This document shows positions 8,308 through 16,007 of a DNA stretch of 20,876 bases, piece after piece. The notes under the pieces were generated by a model, which worked only from the letters and a program-made list of their open reading frames with translations, was not told the DNA's origin and ran no database searches. Each line of letters opens with the position of its first letter. Positions within the stretch are counted from its first letter, which is position 1. A program made the translations under genes and the position numbers. Origin of the DNA: CAZVFE01 sp964626405 (GTDB lineage Bacteria; Bacteroidota; Bacteroidia; Cytophagales; Spirosomataceae); the NCBI GenBank assembly GCA_964626405.1, contig CAZVFE010000029.1:1-20876 (forward strand). Direction: 5' to 3'.

Positions 8308-9296
8308 TCTGCCTGCTCATAAACATCTTTATAAGCTTCCGATGCATCCGGGAATGGAGAATTTTCTGCAAAATCAACTGCTTCCTGTACTTGAGTTTTA
8401 ATTTTTGCATCAATTTCTTCAATTTGAGCTTCAGACAAAATCTTATTATCTAAAATAGTCTTTTTTACTTGCTCAATAGGATCTCTCATCTTATAGGCTT
8501 CTACCTCCTCTTTTGAACGATATTTTTGAGGATCAGACATTGAATGACCTCTATAACGATAGGTTCTGAATTCTAAGAAAGTTGGTCCTTCCCCAGCTCT
8601 AGCTCTCTCTGCAGCCCTAGAAACTGCTTCGTGAACAGCCTCCACATTCATAGCATCAACCGCCTCAGAAGGCATATCATATCCCTCTCCAATTTTAAAT
8701 AAATCTATTACGTTAGAAGTACGGGCAACAGATGTACCCATCGCATAACCATTATTTTCTACCACAAATATGACTGGTAATTTCCAAGTCATTGCCATAT
8801 TGAAAGTCTCATGTAAAGACCCTTGTCTTACAGCTCCATCACCAAAATAACAAATCGCTAAATTACCTGTCTTATTATATTTTTCAGCAAAAGCCAATCC
8901 TGCTCCCAAAGGTATTTGTCCACCTACAATTCCATGTCCTCCTACAAATCCTACTTCCTTATCAAAAATATGCATTGATCCACCTTTCCCTTTTGAAACG
9001 CCGGTAATCTTACCGTAAAGTTCAGCCATAATTGCGTTCGGAGAAGTTCCTAAAGCTAAAGGAATTCCATGATCTCTATAAGAAGTTAAATACTTGTCTC
9101 CTTCTCTTAAAGCTGATTTTGCTCCAGAAGAACAAGCCTCTTGTCCGATATATAAATGACAGAAACCTTTAATTTTCTGCATTCCATATAATTGTCCACA
9201 TTTTTCCTCAAATTTTCTTTGAAGTTGCATCGACTCATACCAATAGATATAGGTTTCGTTCGAATACTTTAAAGATTGATCACTTTTCTTTGCCAT
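8286..9296 (-). CDS. pdhA: Pyruvate dehydrogenase E1 component, alpha subunit
   Basis: Thiamine-diphosphate-binding alpha subunit of the heterotetrameric E1 of pyruvate dehydrogenase, which decarboxylates pyruvate and passes the acetyl group to lipoyl-E2. The 336 residues cover the complete E1-alpha domain. The thiamine-diphosphate motif runs from GDG (152-154) to NN (181-182). YRDH (73-76) and the C-terminal loop YRGHSMSDPQKYR, equivalent to the regulated phosphorylation loop of mitochondrial E1, are conserved. A branched-chain 2-oxoacid dehydrogenase E1 is possible, but the short N-terminus and overall match favour PDH. It stands alone: no E1-beta or E2 gene adjoins it, since downstream lies the convergent uvrB (22-bp overlap) and upstream the divergent recF. 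It has its own well-formed promoter. Confidence 0.92.
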   Translation of the reverse strand: MAKKSDQSLKYSNETYIYWYESMQLQRKFEEKCGQLYGMQKIKGFCHLYIGQEACSSGAKSALREGDKYLTSYRDHGIPLALGTSPNAIMAELYGKITGVSKGKGGSMHIFDKEVGFVGGHGIVGGQIPLGAGLAFAEKYNKTGNLAICYFGDGAVRQGSLHETFNMAMTWKLPVIFVVENNGYAMGTSVARTSNVIDLFKIGEGYDMPSEAVDAMNVEAVHEAVSRAAERARAGEGPTFLEFRTYRYRGHSMSDPQKYRSKEEVEAYKMRDPIEQVKKTILDNKILSEAQIEEIDAKIKTQVQEAVDFAENSPFPDASEAYKDVYEQADYPFVEE

Positions 9297-9317
9297 AGGA
9301 TATTTTCAAAAAACATA

Positions 9318-9349
9318 CAAAATTAAAACAAAAGCAATGAGTTGCCAAA
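9318..9349 (-). promoter_or_regulatory. pdhA promoter (-33/-7)
   Basis: Minus strand: -33 TTTG at 9346-9349, a 20-bp spacer, and -7 TAATTTTG at 9318-9325, an exact fit to the Bacteroidota consensus TTTG / TAnnTTTG. The -7 box ends 21 nt before the pdhA ATG, implying a very short leader. Confidence 0.7.
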
Positions 9350-9374
9350 TTTTCGGAGATAATTGATAATTTTG
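9342..9374 (+). promoter_or_regulatory. recF promoter (-33/-7)
   Basis: Plus strand: TTG at 9342-9344, a 22-bp spacer, and -7 TAATTTTG at 9367-9374, matching TAnnTTTG exactly. The -7 box ends 17 nt before the recF ATG, so the message may be nearly leaderless. Its -33 element abuts that of pdhA in the symmetrical element TTGCCAA. Confidence 0.6.
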
Positions 9375-9391
9375 AAGTATTCAATATTCAT

Positions 9392-10480
9392 ATGATTTTA
9401 AAAAATCTCCATTTAAGACAATTTAAATCACATTCTGAAAAGAATTTTATTTTTGGAAGAGGGATAAATTGCTTTTTGGGTAATAATGGAGTGGGAAAAA
9501 CCAATATTTTGGAGGCCATTCATTTTTTATGCCTTACAAAATCCTCCAGAAATATTACAGATGCCCAATGCATTCAACATGATAAAGATTTTTTCTTTAT
9601 TAAGGGTTTAATCGAATATTCCTCAATAAGTCAAATTATTCAATCAGAAATAGTTTGTAATTTAAAAAAGGGAGGGAAAAAACAATTATTAGTAGATGAT
9701 AAATCCGTTGGCACCTTAAAAAATCATATTGGAAAATTCCCATTGGTAATGATGGAACCGGAAGATACCGATTTAATAAGGGAAGGAGGAGAAGAAAGAA
9801 GAAGATTTTTCGATGGCATGATTTCCCAAATCAATAAACCCTATTTAGATTCTTTAATTAAATACAATAAATTACTCCAACAAAGAAATGCTTATTTAAA
9901 AAAATTGGAAGAAGAGGGCCCGAATGATTTCACCCAACTTCATACTTATAATTCATTCATTTCCCCTCTTGGAGAAGAAATTGCACATGCAAGAAGAACT
10001 TTTTTACAAGAATTTAACCCCTTATTTTTAAAACATTACCAAAATCTTACCGATCAACAGGAAAACGCTAGTATTATCTATACACCAAGCTTTGAAGCAG
10101 GAGATTTTGAAAAAAGTCTAATCAACAATCAGAAAAAAGATTTAATTCTTGGCAGAACAAATATTGGTATTCATAAAGATGATTTTTTATTTCAATTAGA
10201 AGATAATGAAATGAAAAAATTTGGATCACAAGGACAACAAAAAAGTTTTGTTATTGCTTTAAAACTCGCACAATTTGAAATATTTGAAAATAAATCTGGC
10301 AAAAAGCCCCTATTATTATTGGATGATATTTTCGATAAACTCGATGATTTACGAATTGCCAAATTAGTTGAAATGATAAAGCATGAATTTGGACAAGTTT
10401 TTATCACAGATGCTCGTCCGGAAAGAACCAAAGGTTTGCTCAAAGAAATTAAACAAGAAATTCAGTTTTTTGAATTATAA
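9392..10480 (+). CDS. recF: DNA replication and repair protein RecF
   Basis: SMC-like ATPase that acts with RecO and RecR to load RecA onto SSB-coated gaps. The 362-residue protein has the family length. The N-terminal MILKNLHLRQFKSH is the usual RecF opening. Walker A is GNNGVGKTNILEAIHF (about residues 31-46); the MEPEDTDLIREGGEERRRFFDGM segment (about 121-143) is a RecF hallmark; the ABC signature GSQGQQKSFVIALKLAQ is near 275; Walker B is PLLLLDDIFDKLDD near 308, with the conserved C-terminal QVFITDARPER. The gene is not next to dnaA/dnaN/gyrB as in many Firmicutes and Proteobacteria. It is followed after 140 bp by the pcrA-like helicase on the same strand. Confidence 0.96.
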   Translation: MILKNLHLRQFKSHSEKNFIFGRGINCFLGNNGVGKTNILEAIHFLCLTKSSRNITDAQCIQHDKDFFFIKGLIEYSSISQIIQSEIVCNLKKGGKKQLLVDDKSVGTLKNHIGKFPLVMMEPEDTDLIREGGEERRRFFDGMISQINKPYLDSLIKYNKLLQQRNAYLKKLEEEGPNDFTQLHTYNSFISPLGEEIAHARRTFLQEFNPLFLKHYQNLTDQQENASIIYTPSFEAGDFEKSLINNQKKDLILGRTNIGIHKDDFLFQLEDNEMKKFGSQGQQKSFVIALKLAQFEIFENKSGKKPLLLLDDIFDKLDDLRIAKLVEMIKHEFGQVFITDARPERTKGLLKEIKQEIQFFEL

Positions 10481-10620
10481 AAAATTGAATTTCAAAAATC
10501 AACAAATCCATCTTTTCAATTCTTTCGTTAAAATCAAAAAAAAACTGATTATTTATTTAGAATTTATAAAATAAAGGCATTTTTTACTAAATTGAACTTC
10601 CTTTTGGAAATCAAAGAAAT

Positions 10621-12897
10621 ATGTCCCAAAATTATGTTGATTCGTTAAACTCTCCACAAAGAGAGGCAGTATTATATCATGAAGGCCCTTTAATGATTAT
10701 TGCAGGTGCAGGCTCTGGAAAAACCAGAGTTTTGACTTTCCGCACAGCAAATCTAATTGAAAAAGGCGTAGATCCATTTCAAATTTTATTACTCACCTTT
10801 ACAAATAAGGCTGCAGGCGAAATGCGAAATAGAATTGAAACAGTTGTTGGAAAGAATGCCAAAAATATTTGGATGGGAACTTTTCACTCTGTTTTTGCAA
10901 AAATTCTTCGCTTTGAAGGAGAAAAACTAGGCTATACCTCTAATTTTTCGATTTATGATACAGATGATACAAAATCCTTACTGCGTTCAATCATCAAGGA
11001 AAAAAATCTAGACGACAAGGTTTACAGGGTTAATACCGTTTTAAATAGAATTTCAGGAGCAAAAAATAGATTAATTGGTCCTAACCAATATTTCAATTCT
11101 GAAATATTAAAAAACGAAGATCGCATGGCCCGAATGCCTGAAATTGCAAATATTTATGTGGCCTATGCTAAAAGATGTTTTCAGTCTAATGCGATGGATT
11201 TTGATGATCTATTGTATCAAACGAATGTCCTTTTTAGAGACCATCCAGATGTTTTACATAAATATCAACATAAATTCAAATATGTAATGGTAGATGAGTT
11301 TCAGGATACCAACGTTTGTCAATATCTCCTAACAAAAAAATTAGCAGCAGTTCATCAAAACATCTGTGTTGTAGGAGATGATGCACAAAGTATCTATGCT
11401 TTTAGAGGGGCAGATATATCAAATATCCTAAATTTCGAAAAAGATTATCCAGAATTAAAAACTATTAAACTGGAAGAAAATTACCGATCTACTAAAAATA
11501 TTGTTGGTGCAGCAAATTCAATCATTGCAAAAAATAAAAAGCAATTAGAAAAAAATGTATTTACCTCCAATGAAGAAGGAAATAAAATAGAACTTATCCG
11601 TGCAAGTTCTGATAATGAAGAAGGCCGTTTAATAGCCACAAGCATTTTCGAACAAAAACAAAACGAGGGCTTAAATTGGTCTGATTTTGCAATTTTATAT
11701 CGAACAAATGCCCAATCACGTTCTTTTGAAGAAGCATTAAGAAAATTAAATATCCCCTATAAAATAATTGGTGGACTATCTTTCTATCAAAGAAAAGAAA
11801 TTAAAGATGTTTTGGCCTATTTAAGGTATATTGTCAATCATAACGACGAAGAAGCATTTAAAAGAATCATCAATCTGCCAAAGAGGGGAATTGGGGATAC
11901 GACCCTTGCAAAAATATTTATCATTGCCTACGAGAATGGCGTAAGCGTTTGGGATGTACTAAATAATCCAATGGCCCTTACCGGCATTAGAAATGCTGGA
12001 ACAATTCAAGACTTTGTTAGCCTAATTAAGTCATTTGAATTAATGATGAACGACAAAGAAAAAGATGCCTATGAATTAGCCAATCATGTTGCAAAAGCCT
12101 CTGGCATTTTAAAAGAATATTATGATGATAAAACCGTTGAAGGCTTAGCGAGATATCAAAATATTCAGGAATTATTGAATGCCATTAAACAATTTGTAGA
12201 TGATCCAGAAACAGAAGATAAAAGCTTGTCTAGTTTCTTACAATCTGTTTCCTTATTGACAAATGCTGATTTAGAAAACGAGGAAAAAGATAAAGAAAAA
12301 GTAACGATGATGACAGTCCATTCATCCAAAGGACTTGAATTTAAAAATATATTTTTAGTTGGATTGGAGGAGGATTTATTCCCAAGCCAAATGATGTTGG
12401 AAAGTCAAAGTGATTTAGAGGAAGAAAGAAGATTATTTTATGTTGCTGTAACGAGAGCAGAGAAAAAACTAAGTATTTCTTATGCGGAGTCTAGATACCA
12501 ATATGGCCGATTAAAAATGTGTGAGCCTTCAAGATTCTTAGATGAAATAAATGAAAGTTTTATGAATATTTCTAAACTTTCATCAAAAAGGGATTATATG
12601 AAATCTATATTCCCGAAAAAACGAGAATCGAATATGGCATCCTCAGCTAAATCATTGATTCAAAAACCAGTTTCAAATCAACAGTACAATCACCAGGCAT
12701 CCGCAAATTTTAAACCTTCTGAACCAGGTGAATTAAAAGCCGGACAAAAAGTGGAACATCAAAAATTTGGATTCGGCGAGGTTTTGAAAATTGAAAAAAA
12801 TGATTCAGGACCTAAGGCAGTGGTAAAATTTGAAAATGGAATTGGAGAAAAAACCCTATTATTAAGTTTCGCTAAATTGATGATTATTTCTTCTTAA
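10621..12897 (+). CDS. pcrA: ATP-dependent DNA helicase, PcrA/UvrD family
   Basis: Superfamily 1A 3'-5' helicase for excision repair and for removing RecA and stalled complexes. The 758 residues contain all SF1 motifs in order: Q-motif glutamine Q13, Walker A AGAGSGKT (28-35), LTFTNKAAGEMRNR (Ia), VDEFQDTN (II), GDDAQSIYAFRGA (III), ENYRST (IV), TVHSSKGLEFKNIFLVGLEEDLFPS (V) and EEERRLFYVAVTRAEKKL (VI). The C-terminal 50 residues (GQKVEHQKFGFGEVLKIE) form the Tudor-like domain of PcrA/UvrD, which contacts RNA polymerase in characterised members; a low-complexity linker precedes it. The 140 bp upstream holds only AT-rich sequence with an imperfect -7 box (TCCTTTTG, 10599-10606). The 3' end overlaps gldE, which is convergent, by 14 bp. 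The uvrD name is equally usable. Confidence 0.95.
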   Translation: MSQNYVDSLNSPQREAVLYHEGPLMIIAGAGSGKTRVLTFRTANLIEKGVDPFQILLLTFTNKAAGEMRNRIETVVGKNAKNIWMGTFHSVFAKILRFEGEKLGYTSNFSIYDTDDTKSLLRSIIKEKNLDDKVYRVNTVLNRISGAKNRLIGPNQYFNSEILKNEDRMARMPEIANIYVAYAKRCFQSNAMDFDDLLYQTNVLFRDHPDVLHKYQHKFKYVMVDEFQDTNVCQYLLTKKLAAVHQNICVVGDDAQSIYAFRGADISNILNFEKDYPELKTIKLEENYRSTKNIVGAANSIIAKNKKQLEKNVFTSNEEGNKIELIRASSDNEEGRLIATSIFEQKQNEGLNWSDFAILYRTNAQSRSFEEALRKLNIPYKIIGGLSFYQRKEIKDVLAYLRYIVNHNDEEAFKRIINLPKRGIGDTTLAKIFIIAYENGVSVWDVLNNPMALTGIRNAGTIQDFVSLIKSFELMMNDKEKDAYELANHVAKASGILKEYYDDKTVEGLARYQNIQELLNAIKQFVDDPETEDKSLSSFLQSVSLLTNADLENEEKDKEKVTMMTVHSSKGLEFKNIFLVGLEEDLFPSQMMLESQSDLEEERRLFYVAVTRAEKKLSISYAESRYQYGRLKMCEPSRFLDEINESFMNISKLSSKRDYMKSIFPKKRESNMASSAKSLIQKPVSNQQYNHQASANFKPSEPGELKAGQKVEHQKFGFGEVLKIEKNDSGPKAVVKFENGIGEKTLLLSFAKLMIISS

Positions 12898-14206
12898 GAA
12901 TAGCCTTAATTTTTTTGATTTTTTTATTGTCGGCAGCTTGAATCTTAAAATCAAAATCTTTGTATTTGATTTCCTCACCAGCATGAGGAATCCTTGAGAA
13001 TAATTCAATTAATAATCCCCCTAAGGTTTCTGATTCCCCTTTATCCTCGTCGAAATAATTACTATCAAAATCAAAAATTTTAATAAGATCATTTAGTGGG
13101 ATTTTTGATTCGAAAATATAAACATTTTCAGAAATCTTCTTGTATTCTAGCTCTTCTACATCGAATTCATCATTGATTTCCCCAACTATCTCTTCAATAA
13201 TATCCTCCATGGTAACTAAACCTTCGGTTTCTCCATATTCATTCACAACAATTGCCATATGCACTCTTTTTTCCTGAAAATCTGTTAGTAAATCATCAAT
13301 TTTTTTCGTTTCAGGAACAAAAATACAAGGATGAATTAACTCTCTCCAGTTAAAATCCTCTCCCTGCTCGATATAATTAATTAAATCTTTGATATAAAGA
13401 ATTCCTAAAATTTTATCCAAGGTTTCTTTATAAACAGGAATTCTAGAGTAGCCATTTTTATTAATAATATCCAATAGTTCATGAAAATTATCTTCTTCAT
13501 CAATCGCCAAAATTTCATTACGAGGGGTCATTACCCCGGTGACAGAGATATTTCCAAAGTTTAGTACTCCTTTAAGAATATCCTTTTCTCTTTCAGTAGT
13601 ATTTACTTGAGTGGTAATTTCTAATGCCTGATTCAATTCCTCTGTGGTAAGAACATAGGAACGTTTTTTTATTCTTTTTTCAAATATAGACGAAAAACCC
13701 AGCAATAATTTTGAAAGAGGAAGAAACAAATAGGTAAAAAATTCCAATAAACCCGCAGTAGCAATAGCAAAACGTAAATTATTTTGCTGTGCCCAAACTT
13801 TCGGAATTAATTCTCCAAAAAAAGTAATTATGAAGGTGATTATGACTAATAAAAATACGGTAATTAATGCAGAATTAATCCCTTCTCCAAAAATTTCAGA
13901 GGCAAAATAATTGGCTAAGGCAATAAATAGAATATTGAAAAAATTTATTGCTATTAGGATAGTGGCCAATAATAATTGAGGTTTTTCTAATAATTTTTTT
14001 ACCCTAATTTCAGATTTACTTTCAGATTCCCTCAGATTTAACCTTTGTTCGGCATTTAATGAGAAAAATGCCACTTCAGAACCTGCCAATAAAGCTACCA
14101 TTAATAATAATCCAAGGAGGATAATTATCTCTAAAATACTTGTACTAAAGGATACAGGAGCTATTAGGGCTATATTTGGAATACCAGGAAAGGGTTCAGA
14201 ATCCAT
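12884..14206 (-). CDS. gldE: GldE-type CNNM/CorC membrane protein with CBS pair
   Basis: Inner-membrane protein of the CNNM/CorC (formerly hemolysin-C) family, 440 residues. The N-terminal DUF21/CNNM domain shows transmembrane segments near residues 24-46, 79-100, 113-130 and 146-168, with the family motifs AGSEVAFFSL (41-50) and FGELIPK (130-136). A tandem CBS pair follows (MTPRNEILAID onward, about 225-345, including SRIPVY and the acidic EDIIEEIVGEI), then a C-terminal CorC_HlyC transporter-associated domain (about 360-437). The order mutY-ssb-gldE is the F. johnsoniae arrangement in which GldE supports gliding, so the gld name is used; the biochemical role may be Mg2+/cation homeostasis. 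In that species gldD follows, but here a convergent helicase gene does. The gene has its own promoter after the ssb terminator. Confidence 0.88.
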   Translation of the reverse strand: MDSEPFPGIPNIALIAPVSFSTSILEIIILLGLLLMVALLAGSEVAFFSLNAEQRLNLRESESKSEIRVKKLLEKPQLLLATILIAINFFNILFIALANYFASEIFGEGINSALITVFLLVIITFIITFFGELIPKVWAQQNNLRFAIATAGLLEFFTYLFLPLSKLLLGFSSIFEKRIKKRSYVLTTEELNQALEITTQVNTTEREKDILKGVLNFGNISVTGVMTPRNEILAIDEEDNFHELLDIINKNGYSRIPVYKETLDKILGILYIKDLINYIEQGEDFNWRELIHPCIFVPETKKIDDLLTDFQEKRVHMAIVVNEYGETEGLVTMEDIIEEIVGEINDEFDVEELEYKKISENVYIFESKIPLNDLIKIFDFDSNYFDEDKGESETLGGLLIELFSRIPHAGEEIKYKDFDFKIQAADNKKIKKIKAILKKK

Positions 14207-14230
14207 TAAAAATTCAAGGATGTTTCAATA

Positions 14231-14263
14231 CAAATTTATAAAAAAGGGGATTATAAAAACAAA
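14231..14263 (-). promoter_or_regulatory. gldE promoter (-33/-7)
   Basis: Minus strand: -7 TAAATTTG at 14231-14238 matches TAnnTTTG exactly and ends 24 nt before the gldE ATG. A TTTG lies 21 bp upstream (14260-14263), within the accepted 17-23 bp spacing. That -33-like element falls in the loop and first arm base of the ssb terminator. Confidence 0.5.
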
Positions 14264-14271
14264 TAACCCCC
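14240..14271 (-). terminator. Rho-independent terminator after ssb
   Basis: Minus strand: arms at 14263-14271 (GGGGGTTAT) and 14246-14254 (ATAATCCCC) form a 9-bp stem with one G-T wobble and an 8-nt loop, followed at once by six T residues (14240-14245). It starts 10 nt after the ssb stop. The plus strand has no T-tract after the stem, so it should work in one direction only. Confidence 0.8.
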
Positions 14272-14281
14272 GGAATTTCTA

Positions 14282-14767
14282 TTAAAATGGCAAATCATCA
14301 TCATCTTCCTGGGCTTGAATTGAGTCATTGTTAGAGCCAAAAGAAGCACTTGGAGAATTAGATTCTTGCACATTACTCATGGCATTTTGTTCCACTTTTG
14401 GAGCAGCTGCCATTCCAGAGGAATTATTCTCACCATTTCTTCCTCCCAACATTTGCATTTCTGTAGCACGAATTTTATACGCACGGACTGTATTTCCATT
14501 TTTATCTTGATATTCCTCTACTCTTAATCTGCCTTCCACATAAATATTTGAACCTTTACGTAAATATTGTTCAGCTATTCCCGCTAAACCATCCCACATC
14601 TCAATTCGGTGCCAATCTGTATTATCAACACGCTGACCATCCTTGCGGACATAAGACTCATTCGTTGCAATATTAAAACTTGCCACCTTCGTTCCACTGG
14701 GTAATGAACGCACCTCCGGATCACTCCCTAAATTTCCAATCAACATCACCTTATTTAATGAAGCCAT
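14282..14767 (-). CDS. ssb: Single-stranded DNA-binding protein
   Basis: Homotetrameric OB-fold protein coating single-stranded DNA during replication, repair and recombination. The 161-residue protein begins MASLNKVMLIGNLGSDPEVR, the canonical first strand, and the OB fold continues to about residue 110 with DWHRIEMWDGLAGIAEQYLRKGSNIYVEGRL. Residues 112-152 are a Ser/Asn/Ala-rich disordered tail. The protein ends in the acidic tip DDDDLPF, the conserved docking peptide for repair partners. It lies 51 nt after mutY on the same strand with no visible promoter between them, so it is probably read from the mutY transcript, and transcription should end at the terminator just downstream. Confidence 0.97.
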   Translation of the reverse strand: MASLNKVMLIGNLGSDPEVRSLPSGTKVASFNIATNESYVRKDGQRVDNTDWHRIEMWDGLAGIAEQYLRKGSNIYVEGRLRVEEYQDKNGNTVRAYKIRATEMQMLGGRNGENNSSGMAAAPKVEQNAMSNVQESNSPSASFGSNNDSIQAQEDDDDLPF

Positions 14768-14818
14768 TTTAATTTAATTTTAAATGAATAAATAAATTTC
14801 TTTGATATAAATTTAACC

Positions 14819-15889
14819 TTATTTATCGAGAGTTAAAAACTTGTTAACCTGATTATAATTAAATAGATTTTCCACCAAAATTGATTTTGGAATCAAATCC
14901 ACTTCCTGAAGAGTTAACCATTGATTTTTCCTTTTTTCAGAGATAAAAAAATCATCAGAAACCTGGCAAAAATAAGCCTTAGAAAATATTTTTTGATGGG
15001 ACAATTGGTGAATTTTTTGATAGGGTAATATTTCAATTTGAGGGATATTCATTCTTTGAAGATCCTGCTTTGAAATTTCTTCTGATTCAGACTCTATTAG
15101 ATACGGCTCCCAAAGACCTTCCCAAACATCTTTTCCTGATCTTTCTTGAAAATATATCTTATCACCTTTAACCAAAAAGAAATAATGAAAATACCGTTTT
15201 TTGATCTTAATTTTTTGATTTTTCACGGGCAATTTATCAATGGCCTTGTTTTTATATGCCCAGCAAGAATCTTGAAGCGGACAGACCTCACAATCAGGTT
15301 TTACCCAACATTGCAAAGACCCAAATTCCATGATAGCTTGATTATAAATATCTGGATTTTTACTTGGAATCAATTCCTTTGAAAGTTCAAAAAAATATTT
15401 TTTAGTAGAATTTTGAGAAATATCTAAATCTATCCCAAAATACCTGGATAAAATTCTAAATACATTCCCATCTACTACCGGGACTTTTTCTTTAAAGGCA
15501 AAGGATGCTATTGCGGCCGCAGTATATTCTCCAATTCCCGGAAGTTTGAGCAATTCTAAAAATGAATTTGGGAATTGCCCGCCGTTTTCAACAATAATTC
15601 TAGCCGTTTTTAATAAATTCCTTGCCCTTGAATAATATCCTAAACCTTGCCAATATCGAAGAAATATGGTTTCATCTGCTTTTGCCAGAGACAAAACATT
15701 GGGAAAAGCTTCAGAAATTTTATTGAAATAGGGTAGCCCTTGATTTACCCTAGTTTGTTGAAGAATAATTTCTGATAGCCAAATTAAATAGGGATCGCGC
15801 GTCTTCCTCCATGGTAAATCTCTTGAATTTAGTTTATACCAATGGATTATATCCTCAGAAAATTTTTCGTTTTTCACCTCCAATTTCAA
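14819..15889 (-). CDS. mutY: A/G-specific adenine DNA glycosylase MutY
   Basis: Excises adenine mispaired with 8-oxoguanine. The 356 residues contain the N-terminal DLPWRKTRDPYLIWLSEIILQQT with catalytic E40, the helix-hairpin-helix LPGIGEYTAAAI (116-127), and the catalytic aspartate D140 in VPVVDGNVFR. Four cysteines for the 4Fe-4S cluster are C194, C200, C203 and C209, spaced C-x5-C-x2-C-x5-C; the usual first gap is six residues. A NUDIX-like 8-oxoG recognition domain follows (about 230-350), with FQERSGKDVWEGLWEPY and the histidine-rich YQKIHQLSHQKI. It is divergent from HU across 118 bp and leads the mutY-ssb unit. No TAnnTTTG box is seen on its strand in that gap. Confidence 0.95.
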   Translation of the reverse strand: MKLEVKNEKFSEDIIHWYKLNSRDLPWRKTRDPYLIWLSEIILQQTRVNQGLPYFNKISEAFPNVLSLAKADETIFLRYWQGLGYYSRARNLLKTARIIVENGGQFPNSFLELLKLPGIGEYTAAAIASFAFKEKVPVVDGNVFRILSRYFGIDLDISQNSTKKYFFELSKELIPSKNPDIYNQAIMEFGSLQCWVKPDCEVCPLQDSCWAYKNKAIDKLPVKNQKIKIKKRYFHYFFLVKGDKIYFQERSGKDVWEGLWEPYLIESESEEISKQDLQRMNIPQIEILPYQKIHQLSHQKIFSKAYFCQVSDDFFISEKRKNQWLTLQEVDLIPKSILVENLFNYNQVNKFLTLDK

Positions 15890-15971
15890 TTTAAATGAAA
15901 TAATGAAGACGGAAGATACTTAATATTTTTATTTTTCTTGAAATGAATTTCTATAATTGAATAAATTATAC

Positions 15972-15979
15972 TACTTTTG
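15972..15979 (+). promoter_or_regulatory. -7 promoter element for the HU gene
   Basis: TACTTTTG matches the Bacteroidota -7 consensus TAnnTTTG exactly and ends 28 nt before the HU ATG. The -33 side is weak: only TTTC is found near the right spacing. It probably serves the HU-TPR-bS22-rng run downstream. Confidence 0.55.
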
Positions 15980-16007
15980 TATCCCATTTGAAAAATATAA
16001 GTAGTAA

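Noticed and set aside
10383..10574. 63-codon plus-strand frame overlapping the recF end
   Set aside because: Out of frame with recF, composed mainly of Lys/Asn/Phe from AT-rich sequence, and runs into the intergenic gap; no recognisable product.
10481..10620. 140-bp gap before pcrA, examined for a promoter, small RNA or small gene
   Set aside because: Very AT-rich; only an imperfect -7 box (TCCTTTTG) without a -33 partner, no stable hairpin and no plausible small gene.
15146..15382. 78-codon plus-strand frame inside mutY
   Set aside because: Antisense to conserved MutY coding sequence, including the iron-sulphur motif; no independent support.
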